NCBI RefSeq assembly: GCF_023525255.1
Contig: NZ_CP073355.1
Coordinates: 372,001 to 436,000, forward strand
Origin: Thermospira aquatica
Lineage (GTDB): Bacteria > Spirochaetota > Brevinematia > Brevinematales > Thermospiraceae
Length of the DNA stretch: 64,000 nucleotides
Direction of reading: 5' to 3'
Positions within the stretch are counted from its first letter, which is position 1. Each line of letters opens with the position of its first letter. The position numbers were made by a program, and so were the translations under genes. The notes beneath the pieces were generated by a model. That model was not told where the DNA came from, ran no database searches, and saw only the letters and a list, made by a program, of their open reading frames with translations. Below are positions 9,037-18,614 of the stretch, piece by piece.

Positions 9037-9930
9037 TTATTCATACACAAACCTTATCTCCGTTATACACACGTTCTTACTCTTCGCACCGGGATATACT
9101 TCCTTAACTACTATCCTTGCGATTTTTCCACCGCGACCTATTATCCCGTCAACGGCTTCCTCATCCTCACCGTAAACCTTGGCCAGATTGGGGAAGTCCA
9201 ATTCCACCGCCTGATAGCCCGGTTTGTCCTCCAGCGTAAAATCCTTCCGGTACAGCAAGAGGGAGCGATTTGTGACATAACTCAAATTCTCAGCCACATA
9301 GTAATTCCCGTTGGATAACGTGGCAGAAACAACGCCCTGCAGAATATCATCGATGTCTTTCGTATTCTGCGGAATCACTTTCCTCTGAACGCCCTCGAAC
9401 ACCCCCGTCTCATATATTTCCAGCGTTATCACTTTCGGCCTTGAATATCCTTTGAAGTCCGAAGGGTTGCCGCTCCATATTTCCATCCGGTACGGCGCAC
9501 CGTCTATGCGCACTATCTGGTGGTCCTTATGGTTCTTAAATGGCCCGTAACACCATATATCCATAAGTATATAATCACTCTTATCAAATTCCCAATATGT
9601 GTTGGTATTTTTATCAAAAGCCTTTCTTACTCCTTCTGCTGGCAATTTATCCATTCTTTTTTCAATTTCTTTGTAATTGTAACGTTGTAATTCTGATTTT
9701 GAAGTTTGGGCAAATAATATACCATTTCCAAATATCATATTTGTATATTCGTTAAAGGAATATTCTCCGGAGGAATAATATTCTCCACTATCATTCCACT
9801 TAACGATAGCCCATTCAACTTCATTAGATGCTTTTTCTTTTAAAGCTTCTGAATATATACCTTTCATTCTTTGAGAGTTACCGCAATATGTTAAGCCAAG
9901 TATCAAAATAATTATCATAAAGTATTTCAT
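9037..9930 (-). CDS. Lipoprotein with discoidin-like domain, probable immunity for the C39-like toxin
   Basis: MKYFMIIILILGLTYCGNS is a lipoprotein signal with its lipobox cysteine. AFDKNTNTYWEF and the C-terminal VYPGAKSKNVCITEIRF match the outline of galactose-binding/discoidin-like, NADase-type glycan-binding domains (LFDGxxxTxW ... YPGxxxxxxCISEI). Its ATG overlaps the stop of the upstream toxin as ATGA (9927-9930), so the two are translationally coupled. A paralogue at 46989-47858 has the same C-terminal half and a divergent N-terminal half. Role as immunity is inferred from pairing. Confidence 0.8.
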   Translation of the reverse strand: MKYFMIIILILGLTYCGNSQRMKGIYSEALKEKASNEVEWAIVKWNDSGEYYSSGEYSFNEYTNMIFGNGILFAQTSKSELQRYNYKEIEKRMDKLPAEGVRKAFDKNTNTYWEFDKSDYILMDIWCYGPFKNHKDHQIVRIDGAPYRMEIWSGNPSDFKGYSRPKVITLEIYETGVFEGVQRKVIPQNTKDIDDILQGVVSATLSNGNYYVAENLSYVTNRSLLLYRKDFTLEDKPGYQAVELDFPNLAKVYGEDEEAVDGIIGRGGKIARIVVKEVYPGAKSKNVCITEIRFVYE

Positions 9931-11800
9931 TTTTTCTTACCTCCTTCTTTTGCCCTGAAATTAGATATCTTTTTCCAGAAATCTTCCAATTTTTCTTTCA
10001 AAGTGTATTCTTTGATATAAAGGTATGCCTTCCCCAACTGTATTTTCTGTACAGCCTCCCAGTTCAAGAAATATACTCCCTTCTTATCGTATTCCTTGCC
10101 TGCATCGTTGATATTGTATTTCCAGCCCTCTGCATCCGGCTTCTCATACTCGCCGAACGGGTCCTGAATAACTATTCCATCATCCCTTACTTCCAGTAAT
10201 TTAACGATATGCCCGAATGAATGAACATCCCCATTCGGCTTTAGCCTTTGAAATCTCCCGGAGAGAAGCACTTTGTCCTTATCATCCATATAGTTCCATA
10301 ACTTCTGATAATGCTTTTTAATCAGAGCGGTGTTAGTTCCGTGTATTCCCTGAATTTCACCAACGACTTTATTCAACTTATACTTTTTCTCATTTGTTAC
10401 TTGGCTAGGGTCATCGGTTTTTTCATAGTACCAGGTCGAGTAGTCATTCTCATTACCCTTAACATAAGGTTCAACCTTTCCGCTTAAAACAGCCAGCTTA
10501 TATAATGTGGCAAATGAGCCTCTATAGTCATTCTTATACATATTCTGCCGTGCCATTTCTATGTAATCCGCCGCAGTCATGTCCTCCCGTTTCGCTCCCT
10601 TCACCAAAGAAAGCTTTCCACCGCTCTTGCCGTTATAGACGTCCTTCACATTGATGCCCATCTCTACTAGCGCCATCGCAAGCGAGGTCTCATTGCACAT
10701 TACGCCGCCAAGCGCGCCTTTAGAACCATCTCCTTTAATACCATAAGACTTATTATATTTCTGGTTGATGTACTCAATATCAATTTCTTTTCCCTCTGCG
10801 TTTGTGTATTTTATCTTCAAATCACTCCCGCTTTCCCATTCAAAATCGCTTAAATCACCCGAACTGACCGCGTAAACAACTTAGATACAGACGAGTACTC
10901 GCTATCATTCTTATACAAATCTATTCCGACATTTTCTCTTATGCCTTCCAGTACTCTTGTCTGCATTCCGCTTGCGCCAAGTTCACGAATATATGCGATT
11001 AATCTATCATTTCCCGCTAAAGCTGTTCCTCCAAGGAAGCCTTCCCTTGCCAAAACAGAGGCGTAAAAAGCAATCTTTTCCGCTGAACCGCCGTCAAGTT
11101 TTAAAGCGTCTTTATTAAGCCTTATTGTATTTCCTTCTGACTGCCCATAGTGATTTTCATCATCCAGGTCAAAAGTTACATTCATTTCGCCATTGATTAC
11201 CTTCATCACCACTTCAGCGGCGGCTTTATCTCTACTCAGCATTGCCATATTTACATAGCTTATCCTCGATAAGCCCTCGTCTCCTCCGTGAACATTCTTA
11301 TACTGAAAACCTACATAGTTTAAACTACCTATCGCATCCACAAGGTTGACAAGCCCAATCCCTCCGCTCGTATCATTTACTATCTGCCCATTGGTTGTGA
11401 ATCCTATCCCTACACCGCCCCCAAGGCTTATCCTAAAATTTCCTCCCCACGCATAATGCACTGCTTCCCCTGCTATACTCCCTATCGTGTTCGCAAAGTT
11501 GTTAAGCTTCATCTCATAAAATAGTGATACATTGTTAGTCAACGCCTCGCTCGATATCCTGTCTATAAATGATAAATTGCCATCCGTGTATCTCCCTCCA
11601 AGTTCACCTCCAACCCATCCCCCAACAAAGCCACTCGCAAGTCCCATCGTCGTACTTTTCAGTAAATTATTCCAGTCATATGAATCCCATTGCCATTGCC
11701 CATTACTTATGCTATAGCACTTCGTAAACGCCATCAAACCTCCACTTATAAACCCTTCCGTCATCTTCTGCATACCAAATGCCGCAGCTGTACTGAACCA
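9927..11800 (-). pseudogene. Core plus C39-like peptidase toxin, split by a 4-base deletion
   Basis: 10850-11773 encodes the glycine-rich core (SLNYVGFQYKNVHGGDEGLS), and 9927-10820 the payload. Compared with the intact 47855-49711, four bases are missing near 10880 (CGTAAACAAC against CGTAAGCCAACAGC), which shifts the frame. The payload has VMCNETSLAMAL (candidate catalytic Cys) and GHIVKLLEVRDDGIVIQDPF (His and Asp), a C39/papain-like arrangement. The core has REGFL where other cores have HEGFH. The payload could still be made from an internal start and is coupled to the immunity gene at 9930. Confidence 0.75.
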
Positions 11801-11803
11801 GCC

Positions 11804-11930
11804 TAAAAATTATACAGCAAAATTTTGCTCCTGTAAAATAGATGATATAAAATCAACAGGCAAGGTCGCTCGGCCTCCTGCCTCGCTTGCTTCAGTGGAA
11901 TGCCTGTGAAAGTATGCTTCTTATGCTTCG
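11804..11930. repeat. R2 border repeat, copy 1
   Basis: This noncoding segment of about 125 bp starts where the core frame 10850-11800 is cut. It contains AAATTATACAGC, an AGCAAAATTTTGCT palindrome and the GC-rich stretch GGCCTCCTGCCTCGCTTGC. Closely similar copies follow cores at 22262-22376 and 49741-49884, always at the same core codon. I see no other feature in 11931-12118. Confidence 0.75.
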
Positions 11931-12118
11931 CTTCCTTATGGCTTGGTTGTACTTACAGGGGTTTTGTTCTTCCTTCTCCTTTCATCGTCTTACCCTTATT
12001 ACTGAATTTTCTCCTAAATTTCTTACCTTATTACCGCCTTCATTTATACTTTCTCTACCCTTAAAAAATTAAGTAGCCACTACGACTGGCCTATCTACAC
12101 AAAAAGATTTCTACTAAC

Positions 12119-12964
12119 TCATTCCTTCTTTAAAGACTTTATATAATTACTCACCTCTTCTGGATTTTCAGGATCAAAATTGACAGGATCAAATGCTATA
12201 CCTTTTGACTTATTCTTTCTGCATCCCTCTGTAGTTTTTTTCCGATTTTCATAGTACTTTTCTTCAGGCATAAAGTATAAACTCAGAGGAAGATATTCTA
12301 CTTTATCTGTCCTGACATCATAGTATTTTTTAATTATATTTGCTGATGCCATGTACTCTTCTTTCTTTGGAAGATTTGAGCCAGCTATCTGTAATTTTAA
12401 ATCTCTATCAAGATCGTCATAGTAAAGAGTACCAAGTTCTTCTCCGATCTTACCACTTTTCCTTATTTCTTCCCTTCTACTTTTTGTAAATATCATTTCC
12501 TTCTTGTAATACAAAAGCCTGATGCAACCTACTTCACCTTCCCTTATTCCTGCCCGCTTGAAATCTTCTATCATTTTCGTCGGTGTATAAAATCCCTTGT
12601 TCAGATCAATCATCATCTTTATCTCTCCATCTTCTCCTATCAATAAACCCTTCTTTATTCCCTTTACTATCTTCGGATGAAGCTCAACAAGAAGATAATC
12701 TATCTTATCATCTCCATCTGTATCCCATTTCCATATCGCTTTATATTCCCCACCTCCAAAAAAATTCTTTGCCTTCTCCTTCACTATCTCACTATCCACT
12801 GTGAAATACTCCCACTTCTCAAAATATCCTTCAGGAACCCCGGGAATCTCTGCCATTTCTCCCGAACCATCTCTACTTTTTGCCTCTTTCTGCCTCTCCT
12901 TCGAACAACTCACTATCTCTAACAAAAGTATCATAACCATCAAGATTTTAGCTATCTGCTTCAT
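12119..12964 (-). CDS. Lipoprotein, probable immunity for the amidase-like remnant
   Basis: MKQIAKILMVMILLLEIVSC is a lipoprotein signal. The mature part of about 260 residues contains an acidic segment, WKWDTDGDDKIDYLLVELHP, resembling a calcium-binding or VCBS-like loop, but I cannot name a family. It is the first gene downstream of the truncated toxin 12988-13302, matching the toxin-then-immunity order seen elsewhere. No second copy occurs in the window. Confidence 0.65.
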   Translation of the reverse strand: MKQIAKILMVMILLLEIVSCSKERQKEAKSRDGSGEMAEIPGVPEGYFEKWEYFTVDSEIVKEKAKNFFGGGEYKAIWKWDTDGDDKIDYLLVELHPKIVKGIKKGLLIGEDGEIKMMIDLNKGFYTPTKMIEDFKRAGIREGEVGCIRLLYYKKEMIFTKSRREEIRKSGKIGEELGTLYYDDLDRDLKLQIAGSNLPKKEEYMASANIIKKYYDVRTDKVEYLPLSLYFMPEEKYYENRKKTTEGCRKNKSKGIAFDPVNFDPENPEEVSNYIKSLKKE

Positions 12965-12987
12965 TATATAACTCCTCCAGAATATAT

Positions 12988-13302
12988 TTAAGGTTTATAT
13001 CTATATCTCTTAAACAGTTCTCGCCAGTCTATTTGCCTGTATTCATAAACTGGATTATAGGAAATCTCTGGATTCTTTTTATCAGGATGTAAAGCCCACT
13101 TTTCAAAGCTTTCTAACATTATTTCACGTGTTCCGTCTTCTCCTGCACTATACACGTAAACTTTACCATTGGCTATTTTCGAAACCATCATTACGTGATC
13201 CCAGTCATTAGGACTACTGTTACCATCCCAGTTGCTATCGTAGTTTACATATATTAGATTACCCGGTTGAAGTTGATCCTTTGTAATCTCCTTTTGTAAC
13301 AC
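12988..13302 (-). pseudogene. CHAP/amidase-like toxin C-terminus, catalytic cysteine region missing
   Basis: The 104 residues contain LQPGNLIYVNYDS, then DWDHVMMVSKIANGKVYVYS. These match the second half of CHAP, NlpC/P60 and amidase_6-type folds (GDLIxW ... HVxIV, with the catalytic His in DHVMMV). The first half with the nucleophilic Cys is absent because the frame begins right against the stop of the next cassette's immunity gene (13332). It is therefore a truncated payload, kept together with its likely partner 12119-12964. Confidence 0.6.
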
Positions 13303-13331
13303 ATATGGTAAAAATAGTTGAAATTTACCAC

Positions 13332-13802
13332 TTATTCTTCCATGCCTTCTTCTCCTACGAAGCTAAATTCATCTATTACCCATTTGCCCCTCTTCTTATC
13401 ATATCTATAGTAAACTCCATAGCCATTAACCCAGTCTTCAAAAACTAGGAGTTCCTGCTCCTGGAGGGCCCTTATAAAGTACTCATAATCAAACTTTTTA
13501 TCTAATTCTCTCAATTTATCAATATTTGTTATGGGGAAATACATCTCCGTTGTTCCATCAAAGTAAACTACTGTGTCACCCAGGTGGTTGGTAAAGGAAA
13601 ATAGGCTCTTTTTCTTCTTTAAAGCTTGAATAATATCCTTATTGATCTTTGTAATGGCAATCTTAATATTTTCTTCCTCCTCTTTTGTTAATTTCTTCTC
13701 TTCCGTTACCACCTTCTCTTCGGGAACTTTCTTCTTCGCCTCACAGGCAGTTAAACCAAAAGCATACAATATTACTCCCATAATCATAAGCATCCTCTTC
13801 AT
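13332..13802 (-). CDS. Single-domain immunity lipoprotein for MepA-like toxin
   Basis: I placed the start at ATG 13802 (TAAGGAGG upstream), which gives the lipoprotein signal MKRMLMIMGVILYAFGLTAC. A charged linker of E and K leads to one domain with KKKSLFSFTNH, FPITNIDKLRELDKKFDYE and a tryptophan-rich strand. The same domain occurs twice in tandem at 37416-38192. All three members lie directly downstream of MepA-like toxins, which supports a role as periplasmic inhibitor of that peptidase. Confidence 0.8.
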   Translation of the reverse strand: MKRMLMIMGVILYAFGLTACEAKKKVPEEKVVTEEKKLTKEEEENIKIAITKINKDIIQALKKKKSLFSFTNHLGDTVVYFDGTTEMYFPITNIDKLRELDKKFDYEYFIRALQEQELLVFEDWVNGYGVYYRYDKKRGKWVIDEFSFVGEEGMEE

Positions 13803-13818
13803 TGTTACCTCCTTAATA

Positions 13819-14688
13819 TTATTTTCTTCTATATTGAAAATCAATATGGTCATCATGACCAGGTGCGTATCTAATAATTGGTCTACCTAAAGAATTTGTA
13901 TAAATATTCTTATACTTTTCAATTATACTCTCATCATTAAAATTAACCTGTCTGAGCTCCCACCCTTCCGGCACACTCTGAATAGCAAGAATAAGAAATT
14001 CCTCAGTCTTTTGCCGATCATACGTCCTACACTCATAATAAGCCCCAGGAGCAGGAGCTTTCCCATCCGTCGTCATAAATTTTATATCCACACTTTCTCC
14101 CGTTTGATGAGTCTTATGAGGGGGAAACGGTCCACCCCCAGGTCGACTTATATCATTGATGCGTATTGGATCATTAGGATGTCTTTTATGCCAGTCGTCA
14201 ATTACTCTTGCTAGATAAGAGGCAAAAGGAAGAGTCGCCGCTTTATCATTATCCTGGACACCATACGGTTCCCACCCCTCTCCTTTGTTCAATATGTAAC
14301 AGATCTGGGGATTTCCATTAGTGACGGAGATTTTCGTAAAATAATGAAATGTCGTATCTCCCGAAAGTCCCTTCCACCACCCTTGAACACCTTCAGATAT
14401 AGACTTCCACAAATTCTTCCCTATCTCTCCCCAATCTATCCCCTTCGCCTCCTCTTCTGTCATTACCTTGCCATTCTTCAACACAAGTGTTTCACCTACC
14501 TTAAGGCTCTTCTTTATCTCACTATCACTCATGCCATTGTAATGCCCACTCCTCTTTAAGGCTCCTATAACATCCTGGACAGGTACACCTAGCGCCTGGG
14601 CTATGCCCTCCACAGTGTTCTTTTTACCTTCAGGCGTGTTTTGCCATTTCTCTACTACGGCTGTGATCTTGCTGCCGTTGGTTATCAA
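13819..14688 (-). CDS. MepA-like murein endopeptidase toxin module, one metal-site histidine replaced
   Basis: A LysM-like linker (GIAQALGVPVQDVIGALKR ... SLKVGETLVLKNG, residues 25-75) is followed by a LAS peptidase domain with ISRPGGGPFPPHKTHQTGES-VDI at about 165-190, close to the MepA HxxHQTGxxxDI motif. The C-terminal motif reads GHDDHIDFQY, where the family normally has HDDHxH, so the last histidine is aspartate. The only start is TTG, and the frame follows a stop shortly after the upstream immunity gene. This marks a module cut at its linker. It is paired with 13332-13802. Confidence 0.78.
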   Translation of the reverse strand: MITNGSKITAVVEKWQNTPEGKKNTVEGIAQALGVPVQDVIGALKRSGHYNGMSDSEIKKSLKVGETLVLKNGKVMTEEEAKGIDWGEIGKNLWKSISEGVQGWWKGLSGDTTFHYFTKISVTNGNPQICYILNKGEGWEPYGVQDNDKAATLPFASYLARVIDDWHKRHPNDPIRINDISRPGGGPFPPHKTHQTGESVDIKFMTTDGKAPAPGAYYECRTYDRQKTEEFLILAIQSVPEGWELRQVNFNDESIIEKYKNIYTNSLGRPIIRYAPGHDDHIDFQYRRK

Positions 14689-14706
14689 CTTTCAGGTTCC
14701 TAATAC

Positions 14707-15498
14707 TTACTTATACTTATTCCTCCGTGGACCTTCCATTTTAACAATGATATCATCCCCTTTTACAAAAAATAACTTCTCCTCTGCATTACTAAAAACC
14801 TTATTCAGTGTCTCTCTATCAAAGTCCCATTTCCCATTCTCTCCCTTCGAACCCAAAATTACATACCTCCCTTGCACCTTATAAAAATACTCCCTGCCGT
14901 AAGGATCAAATATGTCCTCTTTCTCTATAAAAAAGGGATAAGTGCTTTGAACAAGTTCTTTCAAGCTAGAAGGGGTTGAAGGAGCCTGTAGCAAAGCCCA
15001 GTCTATGGCCTGGAAATTAATCAGATTTTCTTTTGTTTTTTTATCAAAAACTACATCTCTGTATGGTTCATAATAATCCCTATCTAAAAGATAATCCCAC
15101 CAGTTACTGGCTATATTAGTAAAAAACTCATACTCAAGAAGATACACTAATAATAATTGACTGTAAGTAAGCTTACTTGACCCTCTCAGACTTTCAAAAT
15201 ATTTATCCTTACCTTCAAATAACACTTCAATTTTCTTTTTCCTTTCTTTGGGGATATACGCCATAGCCCGCACTGCACCCTTCCACGGTTCTATGGAAGG
15301 CGCCTCATAAATGAGATATCCATTACTCTCTCCTACAAAACGAGGAGGGAATTCAAAGTAGCGATGGGGAATATCATAATCAATAAGCTTAAAGGTGATT
15401 TCACTCTCTGCTCTTTCCAAAGGATCAAATCTAAAATAATCTACAACCAAAAATACCACAAATAAAAAGAGTAAAAATACTAACACAAATCGTAGCAT
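14707..15498 (-). CDS. Membrane-anchored immunity protein with pseudopilin-like C-terminus
   Basis: An N-terminal membrane segment (FVLVFLLFLFVVFLVVDYF) lacks a lipobox, so the protein is probably anchored by this helix with its body in the periplasm. The C-terminal part, DIFDPYGREYFYKVQGRYVI followed by LGSKGENGKWD, resembles the DPWGxxYxY...SxGxDG segment of type II secretion pseudopilins (GspG), although the order of genes argues for immunity. Homologues at 39149-39940 and 45418-46203 also sit after the same toxin type or its remnant. Confidence 0.72.
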   Translation of the reverse strand: MLRFVLVFLLFLFVVFLVVDYFRFDPLERAESEITFKLIDYDIPHRYFEFPPRFVGESNGYLIYEAPSIEPWKGAVRAMAYIPKERKKKIEVLFEGKDKYFESLRGSSKLTYSQLLLVYLLEYEFFTNIASNWWDYLLDRDYYEPYRDVVFDKKTKENLINFQAIDWALLQAPSTPSSLKELVQSTYPFFIEKEDIFDPYGREYFYKVQGRYVILGSKGENGKWDFDRETLNKVFSNAEEKLFFVKGDDIIVKMEGPRRNKYK

Positions 15499-15515
15499 AC
15501 TTTCCTCCTATTCCT

Positions 15516-17222
15516 TTATTCACCTATAGTATTGGTACCATTAAAGTTAATATAGTAAGACTTTCCACCAAAAAACGGCGTATGAATTAATCTAGCAGCA
15601 GCGGTTGCTACATTCCTCATCAATACTCTCATCCTCTCATCCCATCCCTTTCCATTGAGAATATTATGCATCTCAAAATCGTACTTATCTGGCCTCACTT
15701 TATATTGATTGGAACCAACAAGTTCCAATGTGATAGTACCATATACCAATGCCTGGTCAAGGCCCCACCATGGATGCGACTCCAAATGAATCTCGGCTTT
15801 TCCTTCTTTATTGAAGTCAGATAGCTTTACCCTGTCCAAGTTTAGACTCTTAATATCTACCTCCAACTTCTCTCCTTTTCCGTTTTTAAACCAGTAAAAT
15901 GCTTCTCTTAAAGTAAGTTTCCCATCTTCATCTGGGCGCCAATCAGGCTCATCTTTCTCTGGAAACATCCACTTCACGGTTTCCACAAGGAAAAATTCAG
16001 CAAGATCAAGAGGGCTTTTAACCTCCTTGCTAAGATAGAGTCGGTTTTCATATATTTTTCTCATCTCTTGCTCATTCGTAGTTCTGGACTCATTTTTCAT
16101 CCCAACACTATTGTCTTTTTTAAAACTCCTCCCGCTCATATCTAATCCATACGGATCACCCGTCCTCGCAAACTCCGCTCCAGCTATGGCTACATCCTCA
16201 TACTTACTCCCACCAACATTAAGCCCAAACCTTAAGTTAAGCAATGCCAGCGTCTTCGTGCTCTGTTCATATGCCATCCTCTCCAGCGTTATATCGTCCA
16301 TCTCATATCCATTCTTTGCAAGCCACTCGTGCTGATCTATATGGAACCCCTCGTGCATCGTCGTAGCTGTATAATGCGCAAGCTTCGCTCGAAGCTCGGC
16401 ATCATCGTCCGCTAATATCGCTTCCCTGTTTAGATGTATCGTCCTGTTATCCTCTCCTGCATAGCCATACTCCCCCTCTCCTTCAAGGTCAAACTCTATC
16501 CTCTTCTTATCATTTATTACATCCATCGCTGTCTTCATATTCTGCATGTCCCCACTTAAATATCCCATATTTACATAGCTTATCCTCGATAAGCCCTCGT
16601 CTCCTCCGTTAACATTCCTGTATTGAAAACCTACATAGTTTAAACTTCCTATCGCATCCACAAGGTTGACAAGCCCTACACCTCCTGTCGCATCACTTAC
16701 TAAATTCCCATCATGGGTTATCCCTATACCATAACCACCACCAAGGTTTATACGGAAATTGCCACCAAACCCAAAGTGTACAGCCTCACCTGCTACATCC
16801 CCCATGGTGTACGCAAAGTTGTTAAGCTTGTCTCCATAGAAAAGATAAACCTCCTTCCCAAGAGCTTTGCTCGACTTCTTGTCTAAGAATACAAAACTCC
16901 CATTGGTGTATGTCCCACCAATGGCACTACCTATCATACCTGTTGTAAACCCACTAACAAGACCTATCATCCCACTTTCAAGAATACTCTTGCCAATAAA
17001 ACTAGCCCAGTCATCCCTCAGTTTGCCAGCTTTAAAGTCATACACCTTCGCCCCAACCATAAAAGAGCTCTCTACTACGCCCTCTGTCATCCTCTGCACA
17101 CCCATCTCTATACCTACAGTAAACCAGTTGTTCCCACCAAATATATTCCCAGCCCAGCTACCAGCCCAGCTGCCTACCATCTTACCAACACCAAGGTCGG
17201 TATTAAGGTAGGCGGCGGTCAC
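15516..17222 (-). CDS. Core with zincin-like motif plus payload of unknown type (FKKD class)
   Basis: The protein starts inside the glycine-rich core; the frame is closed by TAG at the edge of repeat R1. The zincin-like motif MHEGFHIDQHEWLAKNGYE lies near residue 287, with a candidate third ligand in LERMAYEQ. The junction GDPYGLDMSGRSFKKD is near residue 360. The payload of about 200 residues contains LESHPWWGLDQALVYGTITL, DKYDFEMHNILNGKGWDE and HTPFFGGKSYYI. I do not recognise its activity. The same payload is at 46221-46925 and a scrap is at 39958-40160, each next to a pseudopilin-like immunity gene. Confidence 0.75.
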   Translation of the reverse strand: MTAAYLNTDLGVGKMVGSWAGSWAGNIFGGNNWFTVGIEMGVQRMTEGVVESSFMVGAKVYDFKAGKLRDDWASFIGKSILESGMIGLVSGFTTGMIGSAIGGTYTNGSFVFLDKKSSKALGKEVYLFYGDKLNNFAYTMGDVAGEAVHFGFGGNFRINLGGGYGIGITHDGNLVSDATGGVGLVNLVDAIGSLNYVGFQYRNVNGGDEGLSRISYVNMGYLSGDMQNMKTAMDVINDKKRIEFDLEGEGEYGYAGEDNRTIHLNREAILADDDAELRAKLAHYTATTMHEGFHIDQHEWLAKNGYEMDDITLERMAYEQSTKTLALLNLRFGLNVGGSKYEDVAIAGAEFARTGDPYGLDMSGRSFKKDNSVGMKNESRTTNEQEMRKIYENRLYLSKEVKSPLDLAEFFLVETVKWMFPEKDEPDWRPDEDGKLTLREAFYWFKNGKGEKLEVDIKSLNLDRVKLSDFNKEGKAEIHLESHPWWGLDQALVYGTITLELVGSNQYKVRPDKYDFEMHNILNGKGWDERMRVLMRNVATAAARLIHTPFFGGKSYYINFNGTNTIGE

Positions 17223-17246
17223 GCTAGCAAGGGTGGTAGTCTAACC

Positions 17247-17542
17247 CTCCTCCCTCAAGGGAGACTGAAGCTAGTCCCCCTTGAAACCCCCACTCCGCCC
17301 CTTGCGCGGTTTCTTCTACCCATTTTTTTCTTACACCCTGTGAGCTTGGAGTTTTTCTTTTAGCTTTGTTTTTTCCTCTACCGTCACGGCGAATACATCC
17401 TTGTATTAGCCGTGACTTTCTCGCCACATCCTGTGGCTCGGATATTGGTCTTACCATACCTTTTTTCTTCCACCCAGCTCACGGCTGGTTCTCTAAGAGC
17501 ACCTTTCTCTCTAACGGAAGCACCGCAAGCAAGGGGCGGAAA
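17247..17542. repeat. R1 border repeat, copy 1, with hairpin
   Basis: This noncoding repeat of about 300 bp begins CCTCCCTCAAGGGAGACTG and ends CGCAAGCAAGGGGCGG. It contains a strong hairpin, GTCACGGC (17383-17390) pairing with GCCGTGAC (17409-17416) and extended inward by AATAC/GTATT. Related copies lie at 27132-27428, 29911-30200 and 32201-32490. Each abuts the 5' end of a truncated core or toxin module on its left and an immunity gene on its right. Frames crossing it are not conserved between copies, so I do not call genes here. Confidence 0.8.
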
Positions 17543-17574
17543 GTAGAGAAAACCCTATAACTCTCTTCGCACTT

Positions 17575-18585
17575 TCACTCCTCACCCTCACAGGACTCCC
17601 CACACTCATCCCAGTCGCTTAATACTAAACCCTCAAGATCTGTGCCTTTGAAGGTCATATAGTAATCTAGGAGCTCTTTCTTCCATGGATTGTTCCCAAT
17701 TTTTATCCATAGTGAACCATTCTCATCAATCTTCCAGTAACCAGCTACACCCCTCGGATGTTTGCGAAGATCTTCACTATCCTTCATCGCCCACTCTAAA
17801 ATTATCTCACCATTCTCCGCAAACTCAACCACAAATGTCCTCTTTTCACGATCCTTCTCTACCTCCCACCCCACAGCCTTCATAAGCTTCTCATAGTTCT
17901 CCTCCGATAAGGTGGAAAGTTCACTATTATATAAGCCTTTAGAGCCTTTCCGCATTTCCTCAATATAACGGCGCAAATACTCCCTCTTCGCCTCTTCAAG
18001 ATTGGCTATCTCGTACTTCTCCCCCTTATACCAGAACTCTATCTCACTTATACAGGTGTCATTATAATGCGTCCCAGGATAAGTAGAAAAGATGTGAAAA
18101 ATAAATGTATTGCCTACTACCTCACCAACTGGAATAACCTGTTTGTTCCAACTATCTTCTAATATCAAATTTGTAGTGAAAGTATTGCTTTTATAAATTC
18201 CCTCTCTATTTCCTTTTGTAATAATATTTGAAACCACTCGCACATATACTTTAATTTCTTTTGCCCGATTATTCTTCTTAAACCTCTCCTCATCACGTTG
18301 AAAACCATTATAAAAAACTAACTGATCAATTTTTATATTTTCCTTAAAAACTATCCTGAAATACTCATTTGTTGCCATAGAGGTAATGTTCTTCTTATTT
18401 AAAGCTAAAGTAGTTTTTGGATTCCCATCCAGCAAATTAAAGATAGAATACTTCATAATATTCCCATCTTCCCCAAAAACAATGGGTTGATTATAGTGCA
18501 ATTCATTTGACCCATCAATGTAAATCTTCAATGAATAGCCTATCTCACAACCAAACAAAAATAGTACCAATAAAATGTATTTCAT
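17575..18585 (-). CDS. Secreted discoidin-like protein, probable immunity for L,D-transpeptidase-like toxin
   Basis: I chose ATG 18585, preceded by AGGAGGAGG, over an upstream start that overlaps the toxin gene. MKYILLVLFLFGCEIGYS is a signal peptide, possibly a lipobox. The N-terminal half has LLDGNPKTTLAL, VFYNGFQ, KKNNRAKEIKVYV and STYPGTHYNDTCISEIEFWY, the pattern of NADase-type glycan-binding/discoidin-like domains. The C-terminal half contains FAENGEIILEW and FKGTDLEGL. It follows toxin 18615-22232, and a relative at 27460-28515 follows the same payload. Confidence 0.82.
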   Translation of the reverse strand: MKYILLVLFLFGCEIGYSLKIYIDGSNELHYNQPIVFGEDGNIMKYSIFNLLDGNPKTTLALNKKNITSMATNEYFRIVFKENIKIDQLVFYNGFQRDEERFKKNNRAKEIKVYVRVVSNIITKGNREGIYKSNTFTTNLILEDSWNKQVIPVGEVVGNTFIFHIFSTYPGTHYNDTCISEIEFWYKGEKYEIANLEEAKREYLRRYIEEMRKGSKGLYNSELSTLSEENYEKLMKAVGWEVEKDREKRTFVVEFAENGEIILEWAMKDSEDLRKHPRGVAGYWKIDENGSLWIKIGNNPWKKELLDYYMTFKGTDLEGLVLSDWDECGESCEGEE

Positions 18586-18614
18586 CTCTCGCCTCCTCCT
18601 ATAATATATTTTCC

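Noticed and set aside
14950-15060. Type II secretion pseudopilin gene
   Set aside because: The tail resembles GspG, but there is no prepilin cleavage site and no other secretion gene, and all three copies are tied to the same toxin type. Immunity is the simpler reading.
17224-17457. Genes inside R1 (minus-strand frames of 77-115 codons, also at 27110-27457 and 29852-30088, and plus-strand frames at 29835 and 32125)
   Set aside because: Frames differ between R1 copies, are broken by indels, and are dominated by low-complexity basic or proline-rich residues. The repeat is better read as noncoding.
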